Positions 7,334-16,400 of a DNA stretch of 32,672 nt are shown piece after piece. The position numbers were made by a program, and so were the translations under genes. The stretch comes from a virus. The stretch is taken from positions 1 through 32,672 of IMG/VR virus record IMGVR_UViG_3300004463_000125; one strand, 5' to 3'. The notes beneath the pieces were generated by a model. The model had not been told where the DNA came from, did no database searches, and saw only the letters and a list, made by a program, of their open reading frames with translations. The number at the start of each line of letters is the position of its first letter. Within the stretch, counting starts at the first letter, position 1.

Positions 7334-8581
7334 ATGGCTGGTCTGAGAAATGGTGAGCAGCGGCTCTCTCCTAAAGAGCTGTATGAGCGCAACAAAGATG
7401 GTTCACTGACATACAAGGCTATTGAGGCGGGAATGAATCTGTCTCGATTCCTTGAGGAAGCAGACCCAAGCGAAGAGTACGGTAATGGAGAGGTTCTCGA
7501 TGCCTTTGGCCGTCAACTCAAGGTTGCTGGCATTAAGACGAACTCCGATCCGGCAGTTGGTATGTGGGCAGACGAATTCCGAGTCTTCTTTGAGGACGAG
7601 AATCGCGCTCTTGCTTCCGAGTTTATTGCTCGACAGTGGCGTGCGGCTCGCTTCCGCCGATCACCAAGCACTCGTGCAATTGGTGCTTCGCAGAAGTTTG
7701 ATCGCGACGTTTTCACCAGTGTCGACGAGGCGCTGAACACCATCTTCCGCCCATACTCTGACGCTTCTGATGTTCGTGCCCCCCGGCGTGTTCTTCCGCT
7801 CACGCTTGATCGTCTGGTCGCTGTGACGACCTCGATCGATAGCGATGCCTATCGCGCTGCATATATGACCGAGCCGAGTGAGGACAGCATGCGGATGACC
7901 CGAGTCACTGAACTCGGTGAAATTCCAATGGCTTCCATCACTCAGGGAAGTCAGGAAATTCGACTGCACAAGTACGGTCGCGGTTTCGAGCTTTCGTATG
8001 AGGCTATTCGCCGCACGAAGATCGACAAGGTGGCCTTCTGGGTTCAGCGCACTGCTATCCAGCAGGAAGCCGACAAGGTCGCTCATGCTCTTGACGTTCT
8101 GGTCAACGGCGATGGCAACAACAACGCTGCCACTGTCCACGATCAGACTACTCTTGACTCTGGATCGTCTGCTGGCACCCTCACCTTTGAGGCATGGCTC
8201 GCGTTCAAGGAAACGTGGGGCGATGCTTACATGATGGACTTGGCAATTATGCCGGGTGCGACGAAGGTCGAACTGTTGATGCTGGACACTGGCTCTGGTA
8301 ACAACATGGCCTACACGCTGTCGTTCATGGGTGGCGTGAATGACACCAATGGTCGGCTTGGCGACACCGTCGACGTTGCTTCCTACAGTGGCGTTGCTGC
8401 TGATACCATTATTGGTATCGACACAACTGCGGCGCTGGAGCACGTGATGGAGATTGGTTCGGATATTACCGAAACCGAGAAATTCATCACACGCCAGTCA
8501 AACGTTATCGTGATGAGCGAGGTTGAAGGATTTGCGGTTCTTGATGAGAACGCCACTCACATCCTCGACATCGGAGCTTAG
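7334..8581 (+). CDS. Major capsid protein (HK97-fold)
   Basis: The 415-residue protein has the size and order expected of an HK97-fold capsid subunit. The charged N-terminal helices (about 1-120) are followed by a long loop region, a central spine helix around YEAIRRTKIDKVAFWVQRT (about 220-240), and a C-terminal part with AIMPGATKVELLMLD and TETEKFITRQSNVIVMSE that fits the A domain. Such ends are usual for phage capsid genes following a decoration gene. The start follows a GGGAG ribosome site by 5-6 bases. Codon use is the same as its neighbours. Confidence 0.85.
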   Translation: MAGLRNGEQRLSPKELYERNKDGSLTYKAIEAGMNLSRFLEEADPSEEYGNGEVLDAFGRQLKVAGIKTNSDPAVGMWADEFRVFFEDENRALASEFIARQWRAARFRRSPSTRAIGASQKFDRDVFTSVDEALNTIFRPYSDASDVRAPRRVLPLTLDRLVAVTTSIDSDAYRAAYMTEPSEDSMRMTRVTELGEIPMASITQGSQEIRLHKYGRGFELSYEAIRRTKIDKVAFWVQRTAIQQEADKVAHALDVLVNGDGNNNAATVHDQTTLDSGSSAGTLTFEAWLAFKETWGDAYMMDLAIMPGATKVELLMLDTGSGNNMAYTLSFMGGVNDTNGRLGDTVDVASYSGVAADTIIGIDTTAALEHVMEIGSDITETEKFITRQSNVIVMSEVEGFAVLDENATHILDIGA

Positions 8582-8594
8582 TGAGGATTGGAAC

Positions 8595-8921
8595 ATGGCA
8601 GAGTACATCTACGTTCAGGCAGGCAAAAAGACGAAGCGCGGTCGAGTGGCGATTCTTGAGGAAGACAAGCGGCATCCTCTTGACGAAGCGACCAATACGC
8701 ATCGTGTCTTTGTGAAGTTTGGCTCCCCTCCAACCAAGGTCGCCATTACCGAGTTGGTTGCTGCTAAATTGCAGAACAGCGAACTCATGCAGGTAAGGGA
8801 CTATGATGATGCCGAGGACGGCGGGGAGCTACCTCGAAGCGCGAAGCGGGGCGGAAAAAAGACGACAACGACACCCGCGCCAGAGGCCGATGCCGAGGCG
8901 GATAGCGACTCTTCTGAGTAG
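8595..8921 (+). CDS. Head-region protein with acidic tail, function unknown
   Basis: The frame is open further upstream, but the ATG at 8595, preceded by GAGG, avoids an overlap with the capsid gene and gives 108 residues beginning AEYIYVQAGKK. The N-terminal 75 residues alternate charged and hydrophobic residues. The C-terminus is a low-complexity linker: a lysine/threonine-rich stretch followed by an acidic D/E/S tail. It lies directly after the capsid gene, where small head proteins or adaptor precursors are common. I do not recognise its family. Confidence 0.6.
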   Translation: MAEYIYVQAGKKTKRGRVAILEEDKRHPLDEATNTHRVFVKFGSPPTKVAITELVAAKLQNSELMQVRDYDDAEDGGELPRSAKRGGKKTTTTPAPEADAEADSDSSE

Positions 8922-8934
8922 CAGGAGCTAGACA

Positions 8935-9579
8935 ATGGCCCGAAGACCTTCTACGAGTTTTGGGAATATCACATCTGATTCTCTTGACACTCGCCCTCAA
9001 AGCGCGGTGGCTGGATTTGATGATATTGTTCGGGCTGACCCTGTGAAGCTCAGTTGGTCGGCAGCCGAGGCTGCGGCTGCCGACACCGATGCTGTCCATG
9101 CGGCTGCGACTTCTCTGAATAGCGGCCCTACGACATGGACCACTGGATTCACCGACCCTCCATGTCCTCGTAATATCACTGCGACAAGCGGCGGAACTGC
9201 TGGCGACATCGCCGCTGGCAGCGTTGTCGTGAATGGCACAGACATCAACGATCAGGTGATTCAGGAAACTCTGCCAACATTTACGCAGGATTCAGGGACA
9301 ACTGTCGTTGGGTCGAAGGCATTCAAGACCATCACGTCTGCGGTTATTCCTGACATGGACGGAGCTGCGGCTTCTGTATCTCTGGGATTTGGTGACAAGC
9401 TCGGTCTTCCGCTGCTGCTCCCGGCAACTGTGCATCATCTTGCGACGTACATCGACGGCACAGTAGAGGCAACGCCTCCTACTATTGCCAAGAGTGCATC
9501 GGTTCTTTCAAGCAATACACTTGATCCTGACACTGCCCTTGCGGGTGATGCGGTTGTTACATATCTGATTCCGGTGTAA
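8935..9579 (+). CDS. Putative head decoration or head-fibre-like protein
   Basis: The 214-residue protein is rich in Ala, Thr, Ser, Asp and Gly. It has repeated strand-turn patterns, including NITATSGGTAGDIAAGSVVV and VIQETLPTF, followed by a glycine-flanked FGDKLGLPLLLP. It is compatible with a beta-sandwich virion surface protein. There is no signal peptide or membrane segment. It lies between the capsid gene and the head-tail connector, with AGGAG before its ATG. A structural role is likely; the exact one is not shown. Confidence 0.55.
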   Translation: MARRPSTSFGNITSDSLDTRPQSAVAGFDDIVRADPVKLSWSAAEAAAADTDAVHAAATSLNSGPTTWTTGFTDPPCPRNITATSGGTAGDIAAGSVVVNGTDINDQVIQETLPTFTQDSGTTVVGSKAFKTITSAVIPDMDGAAASVSLGFGDKLGLPLLLPATVHHLATYIDGTVEATPPTIAKSASVLSSNTLDPDTALAGDAVVTYLIPV

Positions 9580-9581
9580 CC

Positions 9582-10016
9582 GTGGCAACCTCGCCCTTCA
9601 TAGACGCGACACACTTCGATAGTGTCAGAAGGGCAATCGATGTCGATTTGACGCCCGAGGATTTGAGTGACGATGTCATTGGTGATGACATCTATCTCAC
9701 TCGGGCGGCGAATCAAGTCCTCGCTCTTGATCCTGACGCTGAATCCAGAGAGAACGAAGCAGAGGCCGCTATCCAGCGAGCCACGATATTTCTGCTTGCC
9801 GCTCTGCTGATTCCTGCTATGCCTCAGATTGTCAGTGAGCAGTACGTCGACTACCGTGTGAAGTTTGATCAACTCACACAGGCTGAGAGAATCCAAGACC
9901 TGCGCAATCAAGCTGCTGCTGAGATTGCTCTCGCGATCGGTGACGAAGAGCGCGGAGCATATCCCCGCATGCCCGGATTCTCTCTGGCCCGAGGCGGGAG
10001 ACGTGCAGCATGGTAA
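9582..10016 (+). CDS. Head-tail connector (adaptor) protein
   Basis: The GTG start at 9582 lies 2 bases after the preceding stop and has no strong ribosome site, so translation is probably coupled. The 144-residue product is almost all helical: an N-terminal helix with D-L-T-P-E-D-L, a middle part with AAIQRATIFLLAALLIP, and YVDYRVKFDQLTQAERIQDL. This size and helical profile, just after head genes and before a stopper, fit the adaptor ring that extends the portal (HK97 gp6-like). The last bases overlap the next gene. Confidence 0.65.
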   Translation: MATSPFIDATHFDSVRRAIDVDLTPEDLSDDVIGDDIYLTRAANQVLALDPDAESRENEAEAAIQRATIFLLAALLIPAMPQIVSEQYVDYRVKFDQLTQAERIQDLRNQAAAEIALAIGDEERGAYPRMPGFSLARGGRRAAW

Positions 10017-10378
10017 GGATGATGCTGGATCGTGCCATCAAGCGTTCGATGGGTTATATGAAGAGTCAGTGTGAGATTGTCGATCCATCGCATACACCTG
10101 ATGAATATGGTGGATGGTCGTCAGACAACGAAGGCCCAATTCTGTACAGTGGCCCATGTTTTGCCTCACCCGGAAACATGTGGCCCTTTGAGATTCCAGA
10201 GGGCAATGTGCGACAAGGTCGCGGAGACCTGCTTTTCTACATACCTCGGCACTTGCAAGGAATGACAATCGAAAGCGTCATTCACTACAATAACGAGGAA
10301 TTCGAGATCATCGGATACGCCAATGATGTCACGGCTGCGGCGGCAACCATGATTACAGCAAGGAGAGTACGAGTATGA
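10010..10378 (+). CDS. Head-tail stopper / head completion protein
   Basis: The 122-residue protein starts in an ATG that overlaps the connector stop. It has a short helical N-terminus followed by a small beta barrel-like domain: GPCFASPG, then a charged turn, DLLFYIPRHLQGMTIES and HYNNEEFEIIGYAND. This is the pattern of small head-completion proteins that close the connector after packaging (SPP1 gp16-like). Position between connector and the gp10-like protein fits. The assignment is by order and fold-like pattern. Confidence 0.65.
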   Translation: MVRMMLDRAIKRSMGYMKSQCEIVDPSHTPDEYGGWSSDNEGPILYSGPCFASPGNMWPFEIPEGNVRQGRGDLLFYIPRHLQGMTIESVIHYNNEEFEIIGYANDVTAAAATMITARRVRV

Positions 10379-10581
10379 AGCGCGTGATCATTCAAGATGA
10401 CGCCGGTCGCGTTGTGTCTGTGCTTGCAGAAAACGCCAAGAAGTCTCAGATTATCGCTGATGATGCTCCGCATGGAGAGTCAGGTCGAGAGGTATCTATC
10501 AGCCAGCGTCCTGATCCTGAGCCGAAGAGCAAGAAGAATGAGGACAAAACCGAGACAACAACGACTGTCGCTCCAGCATAG
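10375..10581 (+). CDS. Small head-tail junction region protein, function unknown
   Basis: The 68-residue protein overlaps the stopper gene by four bases (ATGA) and has a good AAGGAGAG upstream. It begins with a compact beta-like segment (MKRVIIQDDAGRVVSVLAEN), then becomes a polar lysine/glutamate/threonine-rich tail. Its coupling to both neighbours shows it belongs to the connector operon. I recognise no family. Confidence 0.55.
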   Translation: MKRVIIQDDAGRVVSVLAENAKKSQIIADDAPHGESGREVSISQRPDPEPKSKKNEDKTETTTTVAPA

Positions 10582-10589
10582 GTGATGTC

Positions 10590-10946
10590 ATGCAGGTCTA
10601 TCTGAGAAGCAATCTCAAAGTTAATTTGCTGCCTCGTGCCGCATACAATCTTCCGAGGGTGGCACAGGAAGACCTGCGTGATGTTGCAGATTTTATTGCT
10701 GCTCGAGCAAAAGAGTACGCGCCTGTGAGAACCGGCGCACTGAGAGACTCCATTCACGTTGAAGAGCGTGGCCGTGGATTCGCGATCATCGCAGGAAACA
10801 ATCAGGTAGATTACGCAGTCTTTCAGGAATATGGCACGATCCATCATGGCCCTCACCCATTCATGAGACCTGCGGCGATCGATGGAATGTATGCTGTGAA
10901 TGCTTTGGTCGGTGCCGACAACTGGGAAGGAAGATTGCTTGCATGA
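10590..10946 (+). CDS. HK97 gp10-like tail completion / neck protein
   Basis: The 118-residue protein has the hallmarks of the HK97 gp10 family. These are a central helix before APVRTGALRDSI, then a beta region ending YAVFQEYGTIHHGPHPFMRPA. The APxRTGxLR and EYGT...PFxRPA blocks are the conserved core. Such proteins sit at the head-tail junction during tail attachment. The gene lies in the expected place after the stopper and overlaps the next gene by four bases. Confidence 0.85.
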   Translation: MQVYLRSNLKVNLLPRAAYNLPRVAQEDLRDVADFIAARAKEYAPVRTGALRDSIHVEERGRGFAIIAGNNQVDYAVFQEYGTIHHGPHPFMRPAAIDGMYAVNALVGADNWEGRLLA

Positions 10947-11389
10947 CAGAAACGGCGATTGGGCGACCGTCAATTCTCAAGGAACTGATTACACTTCTTA
11001 CGGCAATTCCGGAAGTAGCGGCTCTAGGACCGGGTCATATCTGGGCACGAGAGGCACCCGGAGACGCAACAGGAATGCAGATCGTGATCAATCAAATTGG
11101 TCCCGGTCGAGGAATTGCACCGATAGGCGGACAGGTTGTTGCGGCGAATTATCGGTATCAGTGGAGAGTCGCAACGATCGGCGGAAGCATTGAGCCACTC
11201 ATTGACATTGCACGAGCAATCCATGCGGCATTTCAGCGAGTGACGATCACCACAGATGCAGGCGATGGCATTACAATCATGACGGTAAACACTGATCTTC
11301 CGGAGATTCCTCTTGACGATAGTGGCCGTACAATGGAAGAGCTAGGCGGCGAAATTGAGATTCACGTGAGTTGGAACGTTAGCCCGTAG
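10943..11389 (+). CDS. Tail terminator / tail completion protein
   Basis: The 148-residue protein starts within the stop region of the gp10-like gene (ATGA). It has an N-terminal helix (ILKELITLLTAIPEVAAL), then alternating strands, and YQWRVATIGGS followed by a helix IEPLIDIARAIHAAFQ. This alpha-beta layout and position, just before the tail-tube gene, match tail terminator proteins of the gpU or DUF3168 type, which cap the tube and join it to the head. The family assignment is inferred from context. Confidence 0.65.
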   Translation: MTETAIGRPSILKELITLLTAIPEVAALGPGHIWAREAPGDATGMQIVINQIGPGRGIAPIGGQVVAANYRYQWRVATIGGSIEPLIDIARAIHAAFQRVTITTDAGDGITIMTVNTDLPEIPLDDSGRTMEELGGEIEIHVSWNVSP

Positions 11390-11401
11390 GAGCAATCTGA
11401 G

Positions 11402-12715
11402 ATGGTTCAATTGCAAGAATCTTTTGTTAATCAGGGATTCTATCTCGGTAAAGAGAGTACGTATGCCACCGCTGTTGCGGCTAACAAGCGACTCCTGACA
11501 ATCTCTGCGCCTTTTGCGCCGATGATCGAGACAGAAGCCTTCACACCGTCTGGAGACACCGCTCCGTCGATTGTGGTCATCAATGATGAATTCACTGCCG
11601 TCGACGCTACGGGAAAACCAGACTTCAATGCCATGCCGTACTTCATGGCTTCCCTGTGGGGAGACGAAACGCCAACAAATCCCGGTGCTGGTCTTCTCTA
11701 TCATTGGGCCTTCCAGTACGACGGTCGAACGCCACTTGCCCCTGTCAGCTACACAGCAATCTACGGATCGGTCAATAGAGCGCGTCAAGCTGCCGGTTTG
11801 ATCTGGACACAATACGGAATGTCCGTTTCTCGAACAGGCATCGAGTTCACTGCCGCCGCTCTTGCAAAAGAGATGGAGCAGGGGATTGTCGCATACCCGC
11901 GCAATGAGAAACAGACCGTCGAAATCACGTATGACACCGTTCCCTCTGGTGGTGACTTCACTCTGACATATTCAGCGCAAACCACTGCCGCCATTGCCTA
12001 CGACGCCGCTGCTGCTGCGGTTCAGTCAGCGCTCGAGGCTCTGTCCAATATTGCCCCCGGTGAAGTGACTGTCACCGGTGGACCCGGGCCATCAACTCCG
12101 TGGGTTGTGGAATTCTCTGGCGGCACACTCGATCTGACCGACGTTGTCCTGATGACAGCCAATGCAGCCGGATTGACAGGTGGCACAAACGTTGCAGTCG
12201 TAGTCACCGAGACTCAGAAGGGTGGCACTTCAACCGACATTGCGGCCAAGGCTCTCTTTCCCGGTTACTTTGATGTCTATCTCGATGATACGTGGGCGAA
12301 CCTCGGTGATACGAAGTTGCTGTACTGCTACGACTTCTCGCTTGAGACAGCAGAGCGCATTGCTCGCACACGTCCGATCAATAGCACTAAGTCCAGCGAT
12401 GGCTTCGTGGAGACTGAGGATCAGACAACCACGGTGACAATGACGCTGGGCATCGACGCCACTCAGGAAGCTATTGTGGATAGCATCCGCGCTGGTGAGA
12501 AGATGTTCGTCCGACTCGACGCAATTGGGGCGGATATTGATGCAAATGGACCGTACATGGTCCGACATGATATGTGCATTCTGGGCACAGAAGTTGGTGC
12601 TTTCGAGTCCAGCGACAATGTCCACGTGCTGCAAGTCACCGGGCGATTGGCTCGTGACGAAACATCTGGTCTCGCCCTTGAGGCCACGGTCGATAATACG
12701 ATTTCGGCGCTGTAG
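11402..12715 (+). CDS. Major tail (tube) protein with an inserted Ig-like domain
   Basis: The 437-residue protein occupies the tube position, after the terminator and before the chaperone pair. N-terminal motifs such as GFYLGKESTYATA and DTAPSIVV suit tube proteins that begin with a sample-like G-x-E-S-T-Y-G/A-T. Residues about 171-275 form a distinct module that starts VEITYDTVPSGGDFTLTY, with an A-rich helix AYDAAAAAVQSALEAL and a glycine-rich GGPGPS loop. This module occurs in many phage virion proteins as a surface decoration. The tube fold resumes after it. Start by AGGAG at 11389-11393. Polymerises around the tape measure protein. Confidence 0.8.
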   Translation: MVQLQESFVNQGFYLGKESTYATAVAANKRLLTISAPFAPMIETEAFTPSGDTAPSIVVINDEFTAVDATGKPDFNAMPYFMASLWGDETPTNPGAGLLYHWAFQYDGRTPLAPVSYTAIYGSVNRARQAAGLIWTQYGMSVSRTGIEFTAAALAKEMEQGIVAYPRNEKQTVEITYDTVPSGGDFTLTYSAQTTAAIAYDAAAAAVQSALEALSNIAPGEVTVTGGPGPSTPWVVEFSGGTLDLTDVVLMTANAAGLTGGTNVAVVVTETQKGGTSTDIAAKALFPGYFDVYLDDTWANLGDTKLLYCYDFSLETAERIARTRPINSTKSSDGFVETEDQTTTVTMTLGIDATQEAIVDSIRAGEKMFVRLDAIGADIDANGPYMVRHDMCILGTEVGAFESSDNVHVLQVTGRLARDETSGLALEATVDNTISAL

Positions 12716-12729
12716 TCGGGGAGTAAACA

Positions 12730-13161
12730 ATGGCAAAGGTTTCGGATTTCGTGCGTGATGAGGCAATGTGCACGATCAGCATTGGCGATGAAAAGGCTTA
12801 CATCACTTATCGACCATCTCAGATGACCGCTGCGGCTACTGAAAAGTTGCAGCGGTACATCGATGAACGAGACTCATTGGCGTTCGCACGTCACTTCGCG
12901 GAGATTGTTCTGCAATGGGATATTGAGGGTCCGGTCTACGGAGACGTCCCGGTCAGAGACGAGTATGGCGATGTGATGTACGACGATGACGGCAATGAAG
13001 TCACTGAGCGCAAGACGATTGTTGAGGTCGGAGAAATCGTTCCGTTGAAGCCTAACGTGCTCCAGTATGTGCCACAGGCATTGCTGAGCCACGTCTATCA
13101 GGAACTCAACAACGATCTAGGCCCAAACCAGACGACAGGGAGAGGATCGCGAAGGCGATAG
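12730..13161 (+). CDS. Tail assembly chaperone, short form (gpG-like)
   Basis: The 143-residue acidic protein lies between the tube and tape measure genes, the standard position of the lambda G chaperone. It is mostly charged helices with a repeat of acidic turns (DEYGDVMYDDDGNEVTE). GGGGAG precedes the ATG. Near its end, at 13122-13128, lies a slippery heptamer in the correct frame. Most ribosomes would finish here at TAG 13159-13161; a fraction shift to the -1 frame. The short form is expected to bind tape measure protein during tail assembly and not to enter the virion. Confidence 0.8.
   Translation: MAKVSDFVRDEAMCTISIGDEKAYITYRPSQMTAAATEKLQRYIDERDSLAFARHFAEIVLQWDIEGPVYGDVPVRDEYGDVMYDDDGNEVTERKTIVEVGEIVPLKPNVLQYVPQALLSHVYQELNNDLGPNQTTGRGSRRR
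13122..13128 (+). promoter_or_regulatory. -1 ribosomal frameshift slippery site CCCAAAC
   Basis: The heptamer reads C CCA AAC in the frame of the upstream gene, an exact X XXY YYZ site. Both tRNAs can re-pair as CCC and AAA. The -1 frame is open from 13056 to the stop at 13410-13412. Seventeen bases downstream is a small hairpin, ATCGC-GAAG-GCGAT (13146-13159), that could stimulate slipping. It lies where lambda and many siphophages place the G/GT shift. Confidence 0.85.
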
Positions 13162-13412
13162 GGAATCCATACCACGACATCAACGTCGAGCAAGGCTTGG
13201 AAGAACCCCTCCCGGATTACATTGGCTATCTCGTGGCGGCTGAGGAAAACAACTGTCCGCCGTGGGAATTCTTTGAAGGAATGACTTACCAGCCTCCCCG
13301 AATATTCTGGGCTGAGGCTGGTATGATTCTTTCAGGGGCTAGAGCAGACGCACAAGACAGTCAGAGAAAGAAGGCCGAGAAGAAATCGGCTCAGGCATCT
13401 AAGGGTAGATAA
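13128..13412 (+). CDS. T domain of the frameshifted tail assembly chaperone (gpGT-like)
   Basis: This segment is read only after the -1 shift and adds 94 residues to the first 133 of the upstream gene, for a product of about 227 residues. Its first residues (PDDRERIAKAIGNPYHDINV) continue smoothly in the new frame. The middle contains two short helices around EEPLPDYIGYL and NNCPPWEFFEG, and the end is a basic tail (KKAEKKSAQASKGR). There is no convincing ribosome site before the in-frame TTG at 13197, which also argues for frameshift expression. The domain likely recruits the tube protein to the chaperone-tape complex. Confidence 0.8.
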   Translation, partial: PDDRERIAKAIGNPYHDINVEQGLEEPLPDYIGYLVAAEENNCPPWEFFEGMTYQPPRIFWAEAGMILSGARADAQDSQRKKAEKKSAQASKGR

Positions 13413-16400
13413 GTGGCTACTGTTGCTGAACTGACTGTCATGATCAACGCGGACACAGCGGGTGCTGAACGAGGGATTGCTCTCGTACAGGACAAGCTGT
13501 TTCGTTTTGCTATCGGCATGGGTGGCATCGGAACCGCTGTCAGTGGCGCGTTCGTGGGCTTCCTGACAAGTGCAATCGACCTTGAGACTGCGATGCAGAA
13601 CGTCAACTCGATCGCGCAGGTTAGTCAGGAGCAAATCGCTGAGTGGACTGATGAGATTCAGCGGCTTGGCGTGGCTTTCGGCGAAGACCCGGTGAAGCTC
13701 GCCCAAGGTATGTACGAGATTCAGTCGGCTGGCTTTGCGGCTGCCGATGCTATTGAGATTCTGGCTTCTGCGGCAAAGGCTGGTCGCGCTGGACTCTCCG
13801 ACACAGGCACGGCAGCCGATGCCGTGACCTCGATCATGAACTCGTATGCTGGCACGCTCGATACTGTCTCCAATGCCTACACCAATCTGAGCACGAACGG
13901 CGAAAGAGCCGAGTACATTCAGAACGTGCTCTTCCGCGCAGTCGACCGAGGCAAGATGACCTACGACGAACTCGCAGGATCAGTCGGTCGTGTCGGTGCC
14001 GTGGCTGCTTCTGCCGGTGTGTCGATCGAAGATATCGGCGCTGCCTTCGCCGTTATGACTCAACAAGGTCTTAATGCCGACGAATCTGCGACTTCTCTGT
14101 ACAACACCATCAACGCTCTGATCAAGCCGAATCAGGCTATGGTCGATGTCTTGCAGCAACATGGCTACGAGTCAGGTCAAGCGGCTATCGCTGATCTGGG
14201 ATTCGTCGGTGTCATGGAAATGCTGGAAGAGGCAACTGGCGGTTCTGCCGCTGAGATTGCCAAGCTCTTCTCGAATATCCGTGGTCAGAGAGGCGCAACT
14301 CTCCTGATGACTGGGGATTTCGAGGAAATGGTGCAGGCGATGCTCGATGCACAACCTGTGATCAATGAAACAACTGGCGAAATTGAGCGTATGGGCGCTA
14401 TGGACATGGCGCTGGCTGAGCAGACGAAAGCTGCCAGCTTTGGCATCGATCGCATGAAAGCCGCAATCCTTGCCTTTGGTCAGGACATTACGCAGGTCTT
14501 CCTCGGACCAATCGCCGACGTGACAAACGGGATTGCCGATCTTTTCGCCGCATTCCTTGATCTTCCGAAGCCTGTCAAGGATTTCCTCGGACTCGTGTTG
14601 GGACTGACCGGAGGGATGATGGCTCTGGCTGCGGCAATCGCAATCTTTCTGGCGATTGTTGGTCCGATTCTTGGGTGGCTCGTTTTGGCGACAGCGCTGT
14701 TCACAGGTCTGTCAGCGGCAATCGCAGTCACGATTCTGGCGTTCAAGGAATTTGGCGCGCCCGGATTTGTACAGAACTTCTTCGACAAAGTCAGCGATTC
14801 AGCGAATGAACTCGGTGACAGTCTGGATCGAGTGGCATCTCGTGTAAAGGGATATTGGTCCGGTCTTCAACAAATGAATGTCAACTCATTTAGCGCGGTC
14901 CTCGCGACCATTGGCGCATTCTTTCAAGGGTTGGCTCGAGAAATCCCGTTCCTCAATAAACTCGACCCTCTCCTGATCCGCATCGGTCAGGGCTTCAAAG
15001 ACATTGGTTTTGCGGTCGAACGCGGTCTCGACACCTACCGCAAGTATCGCGACGAACTCAAGCAAATAGGCACAGAACTTCAAAAGCCAGAGTGGACGAC
15101 AGGCATTATGGCGTACTGGGCGGGTGATCTTAGCTCTGGCACAAAAGTCATCGCAATCATGGACAGAGTCTTCGGCAGTATGCACATTTGGAGACGCGGC
15201 ATTCAGGGCATGGCTGCCGAAATGAAGGAGTCGTTCCCGCAATTCACTGCATTTTTCGACAATCTCTTCAAAGCGGCAGATGACTTTGTGGAAATGCTTA
15301 TTGCGATAGGACAGGGAGATTGGAGTCGCGCATGGGAAATGCTGTGGTCAGCGGCCTCAGAGTCTCTAGACGCGCTAGGAGACCTCGCAGGACACATTCT
15401 GGATGCACTTGAGTCTGCGATCCGTAACGTCAACTGGGCGCATATCAGAGACATTCTGGTCGATGCTCTAATTGACATCTGGAACTTCATATCAGATCAG
15501 GCAATTCCGTGGGTGATGAACACTGCCATTCCGACAATCGGTGGATGGATTGCCTCCGCCGCTGGCGCTATATGGGACTTCATCGTCGCCTCATATCCGT
15601 ACATTATCGGGTGGGTGAGTGATCTCATTGAGTGGATAGCTGACTTCGCCGCACCGGAAGTCGGCGGATGGTTCCTCAGATATGCGGGTGGAGTTTGGAA
15701 CTGGCTCGTCAACAATGGATGGGGAATTGTCTCGGGATGGACATCTGATGCGATTGAGTGGATTGCAGACTTTGCCGCGCCGGAGGTTGGTGGATGGCTT
15801 AAGACATGGGCTGGGAATCTCAGCACATGGCTGAATTCAGTGCTCTTTGGCGGTTTCAGGGGAAGCGCCATGGAAAGCTCAGCGGGCGTGAGCGGAAGTC
15901 TAATCGCAAATATCGGGAATTGGCTTCTCAATTTTCTTCCGCCATCGGTCGAGGGGTGGATCAAAGAATGGGCTGGCAAGATTGGCGACTTCATCAAGGG
16001 ACAACTTTTCGGCGGATCAGGTCCGGGCAGGGGTCCCTCGGGTGGTGGTGGATTGATTGCCAAAATAGAGGGATGGACTTTGGATATACCGAGTCCAGCA
16101 GAGGTCATTGGGTGGATTGAAGAATTCGCCGCGAGTCCGTGGGAGAAGATTAAGGGATTTTATAGCAACGTTGAGGGTTGGACATCGACCGCTATTACGT
16201 GGACGCTCAGCACTGGCGGTCCACTGGCAATCATTGGATGGATCGAAGAATTCGCTGCGAACGCGTGGACGAAGATTAAGGGATGGTTGCCAACTGTTGA
16301 GGGCTGGACGTCAGATGCAATCACCTGGGTGCTTAACACGGGAATACCCTCAGCGATTATTGGCTGGATCATGGAGTTCGTGAACGATCCGTGGGGGAAG

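Noticed and set aside
7661-8443. 260-residue open frame on the minus strand inside the major capsid gene
   Set aside because: It lies wholly within a well-supported capsid gene, has no ribosome site, and its composition looks like a complement shadow.
8523-8921. Longer version of the post-capsid gene starting at 8523
   Set aside because: It would overlap the capsid gene by 59 bases; the ATG at 8595 has a ribosome site and gives a cleaner N-terminus.
13197-13412. Independent gene starting at TTG 13197
   Set aside because: No ribosome site; the frame is open upstream through a slippery heptamer, so frameshift expression explains it better.
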